Notes: generated by a model from the letters alone, not told the origin. A stretch of 64,000 nt of DNA from Pteria penguin (GCA_035048485.1 CM068586.1:53931667-53995666); one strand, 5' to 3'. Positions 27,901-42,900 are shown, counted from the stretch's first letter. Program-made: numbers and translations.

Positions 27901-30900
27901 GAACTTCAAAGCGAACGAGTGATGCTTCAGGGGAAATTGAGAAAAATATCGCAAAAATAAAACCGCATTCTTTCCCATACACTTGTGAAGAAATCATTGC
28001 TGTACTAAATTGCACTAATTTTCTTCAATTAAGCAATTGAGTTCGAATGGGAGAATTTAAGTGAATTGTTGGGATTTTAGTTCACCTTTTTCAACCCTCG
28101 TTCTATGTGATGGATCAGATGGCTCTAAAGTCGAGCTGCAAGTCCCACCTGTCTGTTATAGTGTGTTTATAGTATAAGTCAATATGACGATTATGTTATT
28201 GAATCGGGGCCAATTACTAAGATTTATGTAATATACTCGATCGGGGCCAATTACTATGATTTATGTAAAATACTCGATCTGAAATGTAACTTTACTCGTC
28301 TGGGGTTGATTAATTTTGAAGTTTTTTTTACGATATGCAAGTTGTAAAACACACAGAGCTTTATATAATATTGTCAAACCTCTGTTTAGCGACCACTGAA
28401 TTGAAAACTAAAATGACAAGTTAAATACAGATGCCGTTTTAACAAAGTTAAGATCGTATGAGAAAAGTACTAGAAGGGAGGGAAAAAATGGAGCAGATGG
28501 AATCAGTTGATGAAAACTTAAACCACTGGTTAAGCAAAATAGAAATTAATGTCTAATACACAATCGGTTAAATTTGTAAAATCACTGTATATATATTCAA
28601 ATTAATGTCTTGATGATAAACCACCAGTAAGTATTAATATTCTAGACTAAAAATTAATTAATTAATTAATTTCAATGAAATCGTGAGATACGATTTCACT
28701 GGTTAGCTGAACCGAATGATTAAAAATTTGAACAGGTTCCCGGTCGCATGGACGGGTTGGCTGTATATAGATGTATGTATTTATATTTATAAACAGGGTA
28801 TTGTTAAGATAACATCTATTAGAAATACATATAATTATTTCATATGGCATACATAATTATTTCATACTTTCTTATTTACAGGCTTCCAGGGGATGCTTTG
28901 TGAAAACAATGTGGATGATTGCGTCAACAGCCAATGTAGAAATGGGTCAACATGCATAGATGGTGTCCAGTCTTACACGTGTAAATGTCCACCTACACTC
29001 ACGGGTGAGTACTATTCCTTTAGTGAAGCTCCCACTTCCATCCACCACAGCCACACACACACGACACAACCTCACTGAAATGGTTACACTGATATGTGTT
29101 TACTCTCTTTAGGTTTGTATTTTATGGCCCGACAGTATAACTTACACCAAATAACTCGGGAGTGTTCGATTATCCTTTTACAAATGGTGTTCTTGCAATA
29201 TATTGTCGATTGTTGTTATGCAGTGCTCCTTTTTTCTGCATGTAACGTCAGACAGTCTACTTATTTCTGAGGGTAACAAAAGAAAGAACATTTTTATTGC
29301 TGTTAAAGAAATCCGCTAAGAATTACGGTCGCCCAGGACAGCGTTTCTTAATAAATCATACTTATGTTTCGTTTGTATAATGTTCTTAGTTTATGAAACG
29401 GGACGCCGTCGATGTCTAAAACTCTAGTAAGGAATGCATGTAAATGAAAACGACGAACTCGCATGGTTTAGAGATGGTTATGCTGTAATTTATTGTGGCT
29501 TCTGTTTTGTGAAAAAAGTCTGCCAATATTTGATATATGACTTGCTGACGTAGCTCCGTTTGTAGAGTGTTCAATTTCGACCAACTGCCATTAGTTCGAA
29601 TCGTATTGGTGTCTCATTCGATGTATGTTTCTTGACCATTGTATAATGGAGAAAACTGGAAGTCCTGTCTTGGGATCAAATTCTTATGTGTCAAAGCTTT
29701 TTTTTTTGTTGCAAGTTGGTGTTGTGGGATATGGTCTCGCCATTGATAATCGTAATTGATTTTTATACGTGTGTCTTTCAACATGGCACTAGATTTCTGT
29801 ACCAAACAGATCCCACCAATTACATGGGAGTCGTAAATTTTGTTCTAAGGCAATGGAGACGCACAATGCGTTTGTTTTATGTCTAATTTTATCTACACGA
29901 AATGACCATTGCTACTTCGATGAAAAGATAAAATGGTGGTAGATATGACGGACTTTGATGTCCATCGACTGTATTACCAGGGGTGCGATATTCTATACGG
30001 CGCTTCAGTGGACCTCACGCAGCTGGACATCATGACCACCACAGGCACGTGATTTATTTTGGGGATTGTGGTAGCAGTAAAATATCGAGAAGAAAAGTAT
30101 CCAAGCCATTTCATCCATTCCTTTTCAAGTTATGATTAGTCAGTGGCGGAAGTAGAGTCCTCTATACTAAAGTCAAAATTTTTCCGATTATTACCCAAAT
30201 TGTCAAAAATACAGGATTTTGGAAAAATTTCAGGTCACTGCCGGGGGACTCAATCAGCCATTAAGTGTCATGGAAATTGTTTCTGTATGTACAAAATATT
30301 GTTTATCTGTTTCATCTCGTCAAGTTGGTATTGCAACGTTTGTAATTGAACTTGATTTTCATATCAGATTTATGTAGTTCTAACAAATACAGTATGACAA
30401 ATGTACATCTGGTGCTCTGCATTTGTTTGTTATTGTACCTCTGTTCTACATGACATTTTATTTGCAATAGAATTTGTGCTTGTAATGAAACGAATCTTAT
30501 TTTGCCAAATGATGCTTGTGGGAAATTGGAGTTTAAGACGGCATCACGATCATGGTTGTTGACATATGAACATATTTACCAGTGATTTCTTCATCTTAAC
30601 GATAACATCTACATCCGGCAGTACAGCTTGACCCCACTTCTGTCATATCTGATGTACGAAATGAAATGGATTTTATATGTTTTGTAACCAGATCGAGGTC
30701 GTTTGTTTTCGTTGTGGCTTTCTGTAAGAAATTTCATCTGGAGATCGTTACTGGTCAAGCGGTTTTATTCCGGCCTCTACTGGTCAGAGGGTTCGGCCAC
30801 TTGGGGAGTTTGATTAACGACAGTGTCTGGATTGTCCCAAAAATCAGTCAGAATGAAGATATAAATTTCAGGAAAAGTTGTAAGATGATTTCCGTTGAAA

Positions 30901-33900
30901 GCGGTGGGGGTGGAGAAAGAAAGATAGAAAGAAAGAAAAAGAAAGAAAGAAAGAAGAATAAAAAGATGAGATTTTTGTTTCTGAGTCCCGATGAGCAAAA
31001 TTTTTCTACATAAAATTAATAACATTAGGTTATATAGTTTATACCCATAAGTTTTCTGCAAACAAGACCAGAGATAAAACCAACTTAAAGGAAAATTTCT
31101 TCACGTTAAATAGCTGGAGGTATTCTAACGCCTCGACGAAAATACTTTCGAATTTCTCTCTCTTGTCAAGTGCCAGAGATGAATGTGTACCCCTATTTCC
31201 CTTTACCTTTTCAAACGCTGAGAAAAGGGACAGGTGCTTGGAGGAGGAAAAAAAGAAGAAAATTATTATTGGCCACAAAGCCATAGATTTGAAAAGACAG
31301 GTATTTCTATAGCCAGTTTTGTCCTCCTTATTTGATGTGTGAAACTTGTAGTTTTGACGGGGTTGTATGAATAACCATTCAGTTTACATCACCTCCATTA
31401 GTTCGCCAGTCGTTGAAAAAATATTCCCTGGGATGGCGACCCGGAACCTTAGATGCCGGAATTGGTTTTATTGAATAAAATACCTTTTAATCTACTTTTC
31501 CTTTCGTTCACTGCACTTGCAATGTATACCCGGAATATCCCTTATCATTGTGATCACTTCTAATTATTTATAATTTGAAAATTAGGAAAAGATTATACCT
31601 AAATATAGTTATATTTATTATTTATATACAGTTGTGTAGTTTTCAAAGCAGTTCCATTTGGTGTTACTTATATAGTTCCGCATTCGTATTAGAAACACTT
31701 ACACGTAAAGGAAGGTGGCGCTGGAAGAATAGCGGCCATCGCATAGGTTTCTATTTAGATTTATACTTCTATGTCTGTCACAAACATAGATCACTTCCTC
31801 CTTTTTTCTCATGTCAGTCCAGTGCAGATTGTAGAAACTGAGCAAGGTCTGTGCCATCAGGTTTAGGACTCTAAATAATACATTATGGATAGGTCAGTCA
31901 TGACCGGGTAAGGTCAGTTTTGACTATAGTCTGCATCAGGTCTGACACATCACAGAGAAGTTTTAGGCATTGAAATTATTACCATTTTGAACAGTAACCA
32001 TACTATAGTAAATAAATTAAGAGATCTAGATAAATAAATAAAATGAATGAATAAATATAAATGAACGAATGACTGAAAATGCAAAGGTGGAGTAACTATC
32101 AAAGAAAACTTATTTCCCACACTGGTGACGAATGCTCCATGTTGTTTTATTGTCCTTGTCGTTGTTATGTCTGGCCAGGGCATGTAAATAGTCATGTATC
32201 CCCTATACTTACACGGCAATTATCACAGAGAACATCAAAGAAGACTCTACCGGGCAATTTCATGGTTTGTTTCGGGTAATGGAAAATAAATGATTAAGTG
32301 AACATTTTAGTCGGAAGATATGTCAGAAACAATGGGATATTTTATGGAAGAATGGATGACGTCATTGAATTTCTTTCTGATGTAGGTGATACTTTGTATT
32401 TATATACCGAATAGAAAAGGGAAAAGATCGGAAAAAAGGGGGGTGTTATCGTGGCAACTTTGACATGGAGTAGTCTTTAGAGCTGTTTTAGATTAGGGTT
32501 TTTTGAAGTACTTTCCTTTTATATTTCATGTTTGCACTTCTCATCGATATGATTCCTTTGCGTAACATATAGTGGATGTATGCTGTATGTTTAATACATT
32601 GTATGAAAATGATTTTGTTGCTGAGTACATGGGGGAGGGGTGTGCAATACGGACGTATAATAAAAAGATTGAAAATTCTGTAGCGCACCTCTTAAAAAAC
32701 CAACGAAAAATAAAACCCATTAAACCAGCCAATACAACATAGAACAGACTACCAAACAAACAAAAAGTAGTTATATATTATTAATATGTATAATGCACTT
32801 TATGAGAACGATTCCATGGTGAACTACTCTGTGGATGCTTTTTATATGTGCAGTACACTTTATGGAAACGATTTGATGGTGCAGTCTACGGTGGATGCAT
32901 TTTATACGTACAATGCACCTGATGGGAACGATTCCATGGTGAACTACTCGGTGGATGCTAAATACATGTGCAGTACACTTGATGGAAACGATTTGATGGT
33001 GCAGTCTACAGTGGATGCATTTTATATGTGCAATACACTTGATGGGAACGATTTTATGATGCAGTACACGGTGGATGCATTTTATATGTGCAATACACTT
33101 AATGGGAACGATTTCATGGTGCAGTCTACGGTGGATGCATTTTATATGTGCAATACACATGACGGATAACATTGATTACTGCAATACAGACCGAATTATG
33201 TTGTAGTTGATTCTAAAAGATAAGAACTTCCTTCCAGATTACTTGACGTTGACTCATGTGAAAGTCAGGTGTTTTGTTTATCGCCACGGTAATTAGGGAC
33301 CTGCACGGCTTATCTCCCCATTATCTAAGGCAGGTCACATCTGAGGGATACGATATACATTAAACAGGGAGAGTCCCCTCTCCTTATCACATTTGCAGCA
33401 ACGAACACTCTCTTAATCAAATTATAGGGACCGAATCTACACAAAGAATTACAAAAAGGAAAAGTAACTAGATTATTGTAGATCTACCTTTACTATCGGG
33501 GAGATTACATATATATGTAGGTTAGAAGTGTTTTGTATTTTTATATTACATTTTTTTTTGTAAAATGTCGATATCTTTCGGTTAGATACGATATCTTTCG
33601 GTAGATGATTTAGTACCGAGATGGTCACGTGGGATGGTAATTGTGATCCGATAGTTTCGGGTTCGAATCATTGCGAAGGCTGGTCATGTCAAATGCACTT
33701 CCGATAGCGAGAATGCATAGATCAGTGCATAGTAATTTCTGTTCTTATGAGGTTTCATGTGAAGTTTCCAATCTCACATCAAGAATTGTACAATCTTTCT
33801 TTATCTTAGCGTTATATAAGCCACATATCAACCCCTCCTCTACCAAATTTTTAACAACATACAGTAGGTAATCTACCTTAATTTTGAAGAAAAAAAATTT

Positions 33901-36900
33901 GCTGGGAGGGGCCACCCCCCCCCCCCAAAAAAAAAGAACTACCGAATTTTTAATGTAAACAACAACACCTTTACAGGTTATAAAAACGTTGTACCTACCT
34001 GGTGCATGTTTTAAAAATTTTGATTTTTAGTGGTCAGTTTTGTGGGTGGTTGGAGTAGGGTAAAGGTTGGACCTTGCACACAGTTAACACCAGAACCCGG
34101 ATATGGTTTAAAAATTTAGAATATGTTGTAACATCCCGGACGATATACATTCATGTTTCTATTTATCTTTGCAGGTCAGTTTTGCGAACAAGATGTCGAT
34201 GAATGTGCTTTAGTGCCCAACATTTGCAAAAACGGGGCGACATGCATCAATATCCCTCACGGAAACTTCACGTGCATTTGCGTGAACGGTTGGATAGGAC
34301 GTGACTGTAGCGTGAACAAGGATGACTGTGCTAACAACCCGTGTTACAACGGAGGGACCTGTCACGATAAAGTCGGTTACTACCACTGCGAATGTCCCCA
34401 TGGCAAAACAGGTACAAATCGTCACATCCAAGTGTTAACTGAGCGGCATTGACCATCAGCATCATAAGATACAGTCTTTCTAAAGAGTTACATTGGGTCA
34501 AATTGTAAGACCATCAAAGACCGTCATTTACACTTTATGGCAAAACAAAGTTTGCAATTAATTGTATACATGTATTTTATTACATTTCTCGTTGTATACT
34601 TTGCATAATCTTGTATATCTGAAAGTTGGCACAGTCAACATCAAATCTTTCAAAGCTATGAACACATATAGTTGTAAACTGTTATAAGGCATATTATTTT
34701 TACTGTAGAATGTTCCTCTGCATGCTGGAATGCAATTCTCTTAATGCTCTTTTTTGTACTTTTTATCCCATAATACTCATAGTTTCAGCAGAACGTCGAA
34801 CATGATAATTAAAATTGTAATTAAGATGGCGCTACCTCTCTTATTAAAAAAGAATTATCTTTCTTGTCAGACGAATGTTCAACCTTAAGTCTTATTTCTT
34901 ATATTCTTTGGTATGTTGACGCAATGTATTTCGTATCTCTGTACTATCTATAGTAAATGCCGAAAACGACTACCCTTTTACTATATTCGGAATGAATACT
35001 TCCTAAATCTGCTTTTCTTGAAGCATGTGTGCATGTTGACCTTGACCTATATATCTGGAATGTTTTCTCAGGTCTTCGCTGTCACTTGGAAGATGCATGT
35101 ACCAGTAGCCCCTGCCATGAGGGGGCGGAATGTGAAACCTCCCCAATCAATGGGGATCCTATTTGCTCATGTACCAAAGGCTGGACCGGAGACGATTGCT
35201 CTAAAGATGTTAACGAATGTGATGAAAGTAAGTGTCCTTATCACGTGACTGTTTTACGTCACATGATTATTCTACGCTTTCAGGATTTTGTACACACCCT
35301 GCTCATATTGCGCAAGTCCCTGTAAACGGCTTTGCAGTTATTGCCAACTTCAGTCCTATCCTACGACACATTTAGGTATAATCGACAAACACGGGGTATC
35401 ACGCCCTCCTCCTTTCCAAAAACATATTTGTTCAAGATATAATGAATATTTGTTGCCTTGGTGACAGTTTCTGGACTTCCCTTAGAAGATGTTTCGTCGA
35501 TTAGGATCGACATGCTCCTGCAAAGTAGATACGATAGGCGGTGCCGTTGTCGTCGAGGCTGGACAGGATTAGACTGTAACGTGGACCTGGACGAATGTAC
35601 TTTAGGTACCCTAAAGAGAGTGTTCGATTTGCTACCATTTACTCAAAAGTACTTTGAATTGTAATTCAAATGAATGAAAAAGATTTCATTACTTTTCATT
35701 ACTCTGCATGCACTATTTGTTCGATTTAGAAACTTCAATTTCTGTCTGTCACATTTCTTTAGGTTTTGTCAGAGAATTAGTTTTTAATTGGTGAGTTATG
35801 TCTTTATTTTAGGTTCTGTATCACCATGTGAACACGAAGGGAAGTGCATAAATATTCCGGGATCTTTCCGATGTGACTGTAGGACTGGCTTCACGGGAGC
35901 ACGCTGTGAGACAAACATCAACGAATGCGCCTCCGATCCTTGCCGAAATCAGGGCACGTGTCTGGACGAAAACGGAATGTTCCGATGTATTTGCATGCCA
36001 GGTAATTTGACCTACCAAAACAAATAGGGTAGATAATGACTCTCAGAATAAAGAATTGGTATTGATGAAGCACTGAGTAAACGTGGTGTAGCAATTTAGG
36101 TGTTCATCTCGGGATAGGAAGGCGTTGTGTTTGATCCTATCATCGACATTGTCGTGTTTTAAGGATAAGAAAGCAAAATGAGATTTCATATGAAGGAAGA
36201 TGATGGCCGGTCAACAACCCGTCACTCAAAGTCGGACATTCAGACATTTAGTGATAACTTAAGGAAGTTTAGGGAAGTGCTCGACTTTACCATCCAAACT
36301 TGTAAATGAGTATTTCCTAATAGTACATGCCAGACCCTCTGGTATCTACATAGAGTCATATAGATGGTGGCTTCAAGTCGACTTCGAGAATTGGGCAAAA
36401 TTTAGAGGACTTGCACCGAAAGGTGCCGCCACAGTATGGGTGAAATAATCTTGATATATCGTTAAAACAATAATCAATCGACTTATCGATCAATCAATCA
36501 ATAAAATTGTTGTAGTGTTTAAATAGACTCGTATTGTCCTCCCCCCCCCTCCTAAAAAAAGTATATTAATCTTGAACAAGCACAGCAGCGCCGTTGTCAA
36601 GATAACTCTATGACATATGGGCAAATGCACTTCTTAACGCTTTTGCAAATGTTTGGCACATGGCAGTTTTTGTCACTGTATTGGTTATTCATTGTACTCA
36701 CTATAAGGGATGGGTAGCAGCGAGAATTTGGGTGCGCCGGGGCCTCGAGAGATAGGCGGCAGACTGTATATTTATCGCATATCTGTACACGATTTTGGAG
36801 TGACATTAAAACGTAGTCCATAAATCAGTAAGCTGTAGGAACGATTCAATTCTTTGTAAACAAGCATACTCTTACTATGGAAAGATAATTTCTGTTGGAA

Positions 36901-39900
36901 ATTGGAAAGAGGGGAGGGAAGTGTTGGGGTCACAGGCGCATATGCAGAGGCGCAGTGAAGAGTTTGGGTTTCGATGCATGGAATTCGATTTCCCCATCGT
37001 TAAAAGGTTTTAAATTTCACGTCTCACCAAGCCCAACAATTGATGTTTAATCATTACAAACCAATTTTTTCCACGATTCATTATGATAAAGTAAACATCG
37101 ATCTCGACGAGATTGCGTAATATTTCTTACGGTACTGAAAGGCACGATTTGATTAGAAAAAAATCCTGACAACACGCAACTCTACCTTCGTTATATATCC
37201 CTTACTATTTACAAATTATATGATAAAGATCAAAATTCACGAGACATATTTTATTAATAAAAGATTTTTTTCTAAATCTCGTCTTTTCCCTTCCTGCGTT
37301 GCCGTACACGGTAGCAGTACATCGCACAAGCGGCATCGTCTTTGTATTTCGGGATGCTAAGTCGGGTCACAGTTCACTTTGCGCGAGTGTGGGAAAATGA
37401 TGAAGGTTGGATACAGAAAGGATTATTTACTGGGGCACCGAAGAGGAAACTCCTCGCTTGCATTTCTGGTTTCTATTTTGTTTCAAAAAAACAAATTTCA
37501 GCAGCATGGTATGCGCAGTCGGTCCTCAATGGTTTAAACATCTGCAATGAGAGAATTTGAAGAAGTCCGCGCCATTTGTTCCAGTTTTGTTTTATTTATT
37601 CACTCAGCGATAAATGATGTAGATAATTTTGTTTTAAAGCTTGAACGCGACAAAACAAGACCAATTTAAAGCCGTTAAAGGTATCGGTTTAATAAAACTC
37701 TTAGGAAAGAAGACACTGGACTGAAATCGGTTTCATCTCGAGTTGTATCAGTAGACAAACGATCAAGTTTATAATCACTGGTGATCGCAGGTTTAAAGAA
37801 AAGCTTACGACAGAATTTAAACAATTTCTTTATACTTGATGTAATTGAAGAGTCAGAACGGACAAAACATGAGATCGATAGATAACATTGAAACCTTCGA
37901 ACAGAAAAAATGGAAAGATTTTTTTCTCTACGTTCTTTGTAAGAGCTTTATGACTAATAAACCTACTGTAGACAAGAATGTGATCATAATCAGTCATTAG
38001 AAGCATGGCGACCGATTACAGACTTATCTCTGCATTACCCTGACATATTTATGCATGTTAATGATAAAGAATTTCTAAAAAGGGGTGCAAAGTCGTGTAG
38101 TAAGAACGAAAATTTCAGGTGTATATATAAATTGCCGAGGTATTTGTTTTGTGTTTTTGTGCGTATACGGGGGCATGCATCTGAGCCGGTTTAATAAAAG
38201 AAATGCTATGCTCTGCATACCATACATAAAAAAGTAACGAGTTGTGTATCATATGAAAATACGGATTTCTCACGGTCTTTTCGCTCATTAGATTTAATTT
38301 CTCGAGCTGCGCGTCTCTGAAGATGTGATTGAAATAAGTACTATATCCTTGCCGAAATGACACGGCCGTATTGTGAAATGAATCCACATGAAACAAACGC
38401 AGACCTTTCTTCTAGGGGTTAAAAAGAAACGAAAGATGTATCTAATATGATAACAAGAAAGAATCAAATATATTGCATCGAATTAGATTTTTTCGACGTC
38501 ATAGATTAGAATCTCATCGCCATGCTTTGGGAATTGTGAGAGAATGGGTTCCCCGCTAGGAAAGAGGCAGGCGTTGGGATATGGGTGGGTTGGATAATTC
38601 GAACGTGATATTTACTGAAATTGTTTCGAAATCTGTTGAGATTCGAGTGTTAAAAAAGTGGGAAAGAAGGGCGAGACGGTGGAAGGGGGGGGGACACAAG
38701 ATGGAAAATGAAAGTTATGGTAATTTGTTCAGTATAATGAAAGTGGTAAGTGTTACGGGTATGTGGTTCAATACTGTCTTTTGGCAGGAGTGGATCCATA
38801 AGTAGTCAAGAAGGACATATGCTTCTCTGTGGTTGTAATCCAACGTTTTCCCACGAACCAATTAGTAAAGGTCTGGATGTCGGAATTAAGGGGCATAGGA
38901 TCCGCCCTTGGTTAGCCAAGGCTTTTCCTTCTTACCTATCCTGTATTCTGCTTCAAGTGCTTACTAGTTTTATAGGCGTAGTAAATAGTACAAAACGAGT
39001 GTCAAGTGGCAATAAAACAGGAGGGTGAAGTTCGCAGAACTCCCTTTATTTATATTTTGGTAATACTGGGTATTCCGATCCCCAGTGTGTGCTGTATTGA
39101 TTGACTGACTTTTGATCTGATTACGAAAACAACGAGTATTTATGGGATAAGTTGTAAGTTATTCGAATGAATGGATCGCTTAGAATATTGTATTGTTTTA
39201 AACTTCTTCAGGGACAAATCAAAATATGATCGGGTGTTGTCTTGCAGTTTTAATTAAGCAATTCTCGACAGATTTTGAGTGATAGCTTGACCTCGGTGTT
39301 GTTTTCCCCGTCTGTACCAACACAGACCGTGCCGTCACCACTGTCGTTAGTTAACTAGGTTATGGCTTGTATAGATTTGTGGATAAATTGCAAGTGTTTG
39401 ATTACATATTGTGCATCAAGTTGCCAAATCTCTATTGTCAGCCCTCTTGTGATGTATTTTAATCCTCAGACGTAGGAAATTCAGAGGATATCGCCCTTTC
39501 ATTTCTCCACTTCAGTAATTTATAGTGTAGATTAGATCAAAATCGGAACACCAAATAGGGCATCATGCAGGAAATTGTCCAGTGTTTGTGCTAAAAAGTT
39601 TTATTTCCCGAAAGTAGATTGATTGGTTGATTTGTATTTTATGTCGCTTTCAGCAATTTCTCAGTTATAGCGCGACATGGAAGCAGGAGGCAACCAACCT
39701 TTTAAGCATAGTAGCGCAATCCGGATCGTCTTCGCCGAAGACCGGGTGCTTAACCCCTACATCAAGCCAGCTCCTCCTTTTTTTCCGGGCCGAAACTATC
39801 TCATATACACCCATTGGTCTCGATGTTTGCAAATATTTCCCCCTCTTGAAATTTTAACAAAGTTGAAGTGGTTTCTATAAACCTAGGTCATATAGTAAAT

Positions 39901-42900
39901 TACAAAGCCAAAATATATAACACTATATATATATACAGTTTTGCTCTTAATACGCGACTGTAGATGACATATCAGGAAATTCCTACTTGGGGAGCAATGG
40001 GGTCCGTGTTACAAAACCCGACACAGGAACCCGGATTAGTCACGTCTGTAAAATACATACGAACTAGCCGAAACACAGCAACATAACTTAGTCTGTCTGG
40101 GCGTCAGCAATGCTTCGGACCCTGTACTGGATAGGAATCTTATTCCTATTAGGTAAGAAAGGTGGGGAGAATTTTTGTTCCGGAAAAAAAGAAGGAAACC
40201 AATAACGGATGTTTTAACTTCAGATTATTATTTATTCCACCAGGTTATAAGGGAATTCTGTGCGAGGAAGAAATAGATGAATGTCGAAGCAATCCTTGTC
40301 GGAATGGAGGAATCTGCCAGGATGGTGTGAATAAGTTCACGTGTACATGTCAACCAGGTAAGACAGGAAGGACCCACGGAAAAAAATATATACAAATGTA
40401 TGGCCCGGATGTAGGGGAAGAGATTGATTTTAAGCATAGATGGAAAGGACTTAAGGAATCGGTGTGTGGACGGCGAATTTGACACCCATTGTCCATGGTC
40501 TTGAGCTGTTTGTTGAGTTCAATAAGCTTAAGGAACTAAAAGATGATTTATATATAAAACACAATACATAAAATAGGAAACTAGCATTAATAAAAAGTTG
40601 CCAAAGTTGGAGGATTGGAAGACAGGTAATTAATTTAAGGAAAATGGTTTGTCCTATCTAGATCCAACGTCGTAAGTCTCCAGAGGAGGAGGGGCGAACA
40701 CCAAACCGGCCAGGACTTTGGTCACTTTTGTCCTGTTCCAGACCCGCCACTGTGTGTTGCTTTGTTCACTTAATGTGTAAAGTATCCAAAGTGTCAATGC
40801 TGTTATTGAAAAGTGAGAGTAAATTAGCAGACACAATAGGTGAAATTAAACACTCAACTAAGTGATACAGTCTAACACTTCAGTTATTCAGAAAAACCGG
40901 AATTCAGACAAAGTAGTCCCGAGGTAAATCGTGCTGTAATTTCTGTTGGTCAATCGCTCAGTATTTATTTTAATTCGTAGATGGATGACTTCATTCTGTA
41001 TTGTCCCGGGTCATGACCGGGTACGTCGTTCCCTGGGGGTGAAAATCAACAGTTGTGATAAGATGGTCAATCCTATATTTTTTGATAGGAGAGGATTCTC
41101 TTAATTTAAGATTTTATCGATTTATTTATGTGAAGTTGATTTCAGTATTTGATTGTAATTGATAGTTCATGGCTTCTAAGATAGTTTAAAACACCCCAGT
41201 ACATTTTCGTCCATTTTATCTTGTGCCTTATTCTGTCGTCCATGTTTACTTACGAACAAGTCAACAAGCACATAATTCAAAATTCAAATGACAAAATTAA
41301 AGATTCAAATGACAAAATAAAAAATTAATTATAACAAAGTGTTTCTAGAAGTTTGTAAGGAAAATTTTGTTTCTTTGCATTTTTAAGAAGGAACTGCCGT
41401 GTTTCGATAGTAGTTTCATCTCACGAGACATCTGCCAACTGACTCCTTTTTGTGTTGGTCCGTTTTCAGGAGTCCTGCCTTATATTTAGAGAATTCTTGC
41501 CACAATTCTTGCTCCACAAACACATATTATTAAAGTTAATTTAATTAATATCTCTTTACTATTAATGCACATCAATAACGCGTTTTATTTTGTTGTGTAA
41601 GCGATTTAGAGCCAATGTTTTGTTAATGAAACGTAATTTTATAAGATGCGCAGTTGGATAAGTGATATTAAAGGTTCTTTTGAGCTAGATTCAAGAATAT
41701 TTCCATTGAAACATTCACACCATTACACTACAGGATTCACGGGCAAGCACTGCGAGACCAATATAGACGAATGCGCTAGCTTCCCGTGCCAGAATGGTGG
41801 CACATGCAAAGACTCCATAGATGGATATTCCTGCACGTGCATGACCGGTAAATATTCCATTATATCCTCCTCATTCCCAGTCAATACTTCATTTATCTAC
41901 CTTTACATATTACCAATACTTATATATGATTCGATGAATATACTGATAGAAGTATGTATGATTGTAGAATTCTTTGAACTGAAGGCTTTTGACATATGCA
42001 ACCATTGTCAGGTGCTGATTTTGTAATACTTCTTTGCTTAGTTAGAAGATAATTTTAATAGACGCACCATGGGCTTGACAGTGAGAAATTTGCTTTTTTC
42101 AATCTTCCGTTATATTTTTACCCCATATGATATTTGCTCACTTTCCAGATAAAAAGTTGAAAGAACATAGCATGTTTAATGTAATATAGTATTAAGTTTT
42201 CTTCCTGTTTTCTTGTCCGAACTCTGTATTTATTGTGTGAACATATCCCTTCTGCCTGCAAGTACTAGTAACATCTACTGCGACGCTGAAAGTATTTAAT
42301 CCACAATCTCGTTCCTTATCACCCTGTCTCATATACATCCGACTTTTAACGGAATGGTTGGGTATTTTAGGTTACGAGGGAGTAAACTGCATAATCAACA
42401 CCGACGACTGTCGGAACGTCAACTGCAATAACGGCACCTGTAAAGACGGACTTGGGTCATACCGATGTGAGTGTCGCCAGGGGTATTCAGGATTGCACTG
42501 CGAACACGACATTGACGAGTGCGAGAGCCAGCCGTGTAACTATGGTGGAACATGTTATCATCTATCCCATGGAGTGGGCTACGAATGCAGGTGCCCGAAT
42601 GGTACACTAGGTAAGGCCTCACTGTGTGTAAGGTTAAAACAGTGAGAAATCCATTTCTAAACCCCCTCCCAGGTTGCAATACTGATTTTGGTAGCCGTTT
42701 TTACGTTTTCTTGGCTCTGATACAACTGATTTAGTGGATTTTCATACATTTTGTAGGATTTTCTTTCATTTGCCTAGAAAATTTAGAAGCAAGTACCCAC
42801 ATAATTTGCAATTTCCTATTTTAAAAAAAGCATTGTTTTAGCCGAACCTGTACATATTTTTGATGTTAATATGTTACGTAACTCCCATTTGCGAATGAGT

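Larger units (their letters stand above)
6652..28881 (+). other. 22.2-kb Notch intron between EGF6 and EGF7
   Basis: This is by far the longest intron in the window. It holds at least four minisatellite blocks (10005-10285, 12135-12620, 12660-13270, 17825-18020), SINEs (11224, 21168, 23138), two related MITEs (23636, 25009), a palindrome (24328), a hairpin (11103-11164), GA and TA microsatellites and the candidate leader exon A (15760). Apart from that leader I see no conserved coding sequence. The remaining stretches (for example 7050-9900, 19500-21000, 25600-28800) show only AT-rich, non-repetitive sequence with short chance ORFs. Confidence 0.75.
36002..40243 (+). other. 4.2-kb Notch intron between EGF12 and EGF13
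   Basis: It holds a tRNA-like SINE fragment near 36070-36160, a diverged reverse-strand SINE (39622-39788) and the candidate leader exon B (40110-40152). The rest shows no gene or repeat I can name. Confidence 0.7.

Noticed and set aside
32771..33172. 133-codon frame on the - strand and 127-codon frame on the + strand as repeat proteins
   Set aside because: Both stem from a 60-bp tandem repeat lacking stops in these frames; being open on both strands argues for repeat structure, not selection.
17262..38855. Su(H)/CSL-type octamers (CGTGGGAA or TGTGGGAA, either strand) at 17262, 24176, 30517, 32114, 37388 and 38848, as Notch autoregulatory sites
   Set aside because: About four such sites are expected by chance in 64 kb on two strands; there is no clustering or paired-site spacing.
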